NCBI RefSeq assembly: GCF_000308515.1
Contig: NZ_BAFV01000034.1
Span: 1-50,739 of the forward strand
DNA: 50,739 nucleotides
Direction: 5' to 3'
Source: Nocardia carnea NBRC 14403
GTDB taxonomy: Bacteria > Actinomycetota > Actinomycetes > Mycobacteriales > Mycobacteriaceae
Shown here: piece after piece, positions 49,009-50,739 of the stretch
Layout: each line of letters opens with the position of its first letter
Position numbering within the stretch: position 1 is the stretch's first letter
Translations under genes and position numbers: made by a program
The notes under the pieces: model-generated
Told to the model about the DNA's origin: nothing
The model's input: only the letters and a program-made list of their open reading frames with translations
The model's database searches: none

Positions 49009-50739
49009 TTATTCGCGGGAGAGCATGGCGACGGCTTCGCGTTCGAGGTCGACGAAGGGTTCACCGCTGACGTCGATCGCGACCCGGTCGAGGGTCCCGC
49101 CGGTGAAGGGCCAGGGGACTTCACCGGGGTAGTCGTCGGTGACAGCTTCGGCGCTGTCACGGCCGACGTTGAGACCTTCCCCGCCGAGACTGAACTTGCC
49201 GGGCTGGGTGCGGATCCGGCCTTCGCCGACCTTGCGGTCGCCGTAGTAGAGACTGAGTAGTCCGCGCGCGGTCCCGGGCGAGTCCTCGCCGTCCCTGTCG
49301 AAGGAGGCGGCCAGGATCAGGTTCTGCCCGGTCGGCAGGTCCTCGTTTGCGCTGATCTTCTGTTCCTCGCTGCCCAGGAAGTTGTAGACGTAGTGCAGCC
49401 GGTTGTCCCTGATGTAAAGCGCATGCCCACCGAACCGGCCGCCGTGGGAGAACAGCACACCGGAGGCGCCGGGGCCGGGCAGGTCGACGACCGCGCCGAT
49501 CGAGTAGGAGCGGTTGCGGATATTGACCGCGACCGATTCGGGCACCTCGGCGCCGCCGGGGCGATAGATGTACCGGTTGCGCGGCGGTGCGAGCTGGGGG
49601 CGGACGGTGGTGAGGATTTCGACGCCGGATCGATCGTCGAGCGGGTATGCCTGGTTGACTCCCGCTTCGTAGAACCACAAACCGATCAGTTCGGCGAGTC
49701 TGCCCGGTTCCTCGGTAGCCAGGTCGTACATCTCGGCACGGTCCACCTCTGTGTGGTAGAGCTCCCATGTGTCGTCGGGGAAATGGCCCCAGCCGCTGAG
49801 GGTCGGGTGGGTGGTGACCGCTTTCCAGCCGTCGTGCCAGATCCCACGGCCACCGAGCATGGAGTAGAACTGCGTGTGCTTGGCGGTCGGGATATTGGGG
49901 GCGTCGAAGCTGTAGCGCATGCTCACCCCTTGCAGCGGTATCTGGGCGTGGCCCTTGACCATGTCGGGGAGCTCGACTCCGAGGCAGTCCAGCAGTGTGG
50001 GGACCAGGTCGACCGCGTGGTGGTATTGGTCGCGGGTCTCGCCGTGCGCGTTGATCCCGGCGGGCCAGGAGATGATGCACGGGTCGCAGGTGCCGCCGTT
50101 GAACGAGTACCGCTTCCACATCTTGAACGGGGCGTTGAACGCCATCGCCCACCCGTTCGGGTAGTGGTTGTAGGTTCTCGGACTGCCCAGTTCATCCAGT
50201 TTCGCCATGTTCTCGGCCAGATCGTCGGGTACGCCGTTGGCGACTTTGTTCTCGTTGACCGAACCGTCCGAACCGCCCTCACCGCTGGCCCCGTTGTCGG
50301 AGACCACCACGATGATCGTGTTGTCGAGTTCCTCGATCCGCTGCAGATAGTCGAGCAGACGCCCGATCTGATCGTCGCAGTGCGACAGGAATCCCGCATA
50401 CACCTCGGCCATGCGAGAGAACAGTTTCTTCTCGTCCTCGGAAAGCGTGTCCCAGGGACGGGTGAAATCCAGCGGCGGGAATGGTTCACCCTCGGGACCG
50501 CTGCGGTTCTCGGGAGTACCGATCGGGTTGAGCGGCGGCAATTCGGTGTTCTGCGGAACCAGACCCATCTGTTTCTGCCGATCGAGGATTTCCGCGCGCA
50601 TCGCCTCGTAGCCGGCGTCGAACCTTCCACGATAGTGTTCGATCCATTCCTGCGGCGCGTGATGGGGTGCGTGCGCGCAGCCCGGCGCGTAGTACAGGAA
50701 GACCGGACGATCCGGCGCAATGGCCTTGACGTCATCGAT
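49009..50739 (-). CDS. Arylsulfatase, C-terminal part (gene runs off the window end)
   Basis: The last 576 codons of a sulfatase gene whose 5' end is outside the window. Sulfatase motifs include the start DDVKAIAPDRPVFLYYAPGCAHAPHHAPQEW, IIVVVSDNGASGEGG (metal-binding Asp-Asn), NAPFKMWKRYSFNGGTCDPCIISWPAGI and VDLVPTLLDCLGVELP. The C-terminal 200 residues (from about GAVVDLPGPGASGVLFSHGGRFGGHALYIRDN) form a beta-rich domain found in some long arylsulfatases. The catalytic CxPSR cysteine that becomes formylglycine should lie in the missing part, so activity cannot be confirmed here. It would release sulfate from sulfate esters. Confidence 0.88.
   Translation of the reverse strand: MDDVKAIAPDRPVFLYYAPGCAHAPHHAPQEWIEHYRGRFDAGYEAMRAEILDRQKQMGLVPQNTELPPLNPIGTPENRSGPEGEPFPPLDFTRPWDTLSEDEKKLFSRMAEVYAGFLSHCDDQIGRLLDYLQRIEELDNTIIVVVSDNGASGEGGSDGSVNENKVANGVPDDLAENMAKLDELGSPRTYNHYPNGWAMAFNAPFKMWKRYSFNGGTCDPCIISWPAGINAHGETRDQYHHAVDLVPTLLDCLGVELPDMVKGHAQIPLQGVSMRYSFDAPNIPTAKHTQFYSMLGGRGIWHDGWKAVTTHPTLSGWGHFPDDTWELYHTEVDRAEMYDLATEEPGRLAELIGLWFYEAGVNQAYPLDDRSGVEILTTVRPQLAPPRNRYIYRPGGAEVPESVAVNIRNRSYSIGAVVDLPGPGASGVLFSHGGRFGGHALYIRDNRLHYVYNFLGSEEQKISANEDLPTGQNLILAASFDRDGEDSPGTARGLLSLYYGDRKVGEGRIRTQPGKFSLGGEGLNVGRDSAEAVTDDYPGEVPWPFTGGTLDRVAIDVSGEPFVDLEREAVAMLSRE

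Noticed and set aside
1..50739. rRNA, tRNA and CRISPR arrays
   Set aside because: No cloverleaf-like intergenic sequences, conserved rRNA blocks or regularly spaced repeats were seen by eye; a dedicated scan was not possible.

Overview
The window is high-GC actinobacterial DNA, most likely from Nocardia or a close relative among the mycolic-acid actinomycetes. The reasons are GC-rich third codon positions, many GTG starts, two XRE regulators of the DUF5753 type next to a DUF397 protein, an S-adenosyl methyltransferase of the same context, a ChoD-type cholesterol oxidase, an antigen-85-like secreted esterase and a DUF2599 lipoprotein. No rRNA, tRNA or CRISPR array was seen. The first gene (flotillin-like) and the last gene (sulfatase) run off the window.

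Layout. 1-2.2 kb: SPFH/flotillin, NfeD-like and TetR genes on the minus strand, then a PAP2 phosphatase. 2.2-7.6 kb: a minus-strand operon of four translationally coupled genes, a cysteine-desulfurase-like aminotransferase, an unknown domain fused to a heavy-metal (CxxC) domain, a Y4yA-type PLP decarboxylase-fold enzyme and a cysteine-synthase/rhodanese fusion. It is the best candidate here for an undescribed biosynthetic system. 7.7-16.2 kb: PPOX and CBS proteins, then regulatory genes (methyltransferase, DUF397, two XRE regulators, small hypotheticals) with a shared promoter motif, and a PucR/CdaR-like protein lacking its HTH. 16.3-33.1 kb: secreted esterase and lipase, a DUF218 protein, two GMC oxidoreductases (one ChoD), two TetR regulators, a thioesterase, an AI-2E-type transporter, a secreted GH1 glycosidase, malate:quinone oxidoreductase, LysR and an amidase.

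33.34-41.65 kb is a complete Tn3-family transposon. It has near-perfect terminal inverted repeats, a 5-bp target duplication (GGGTA), a 1034-residue DDE transposase, a long serine resolvase and cargo: an ABM monooxygenase, a glutathione-independent-type formaldehyde dehydrogenase, a DJ-1/PfpI protein, a GlcG/HbpS-like protein and a frameshifted small gene. The cargo looks like an aldehyde/redox-stress module.

41.9-50.7 kb: an SDR and an alpha/beta hydrolase (divergent), an unusual Ala/Gln-rich coiled-coil protein, a NarL-type two-component system divergent from a MacB-like ABC exporter pair, a decayed MmyB-like regulator fragment, and the 3' part of an arylsulfatase gene. Several intergenic inverted repeats (terminators, operator candidates and a REP-like motif occurring twice) are listed separately.
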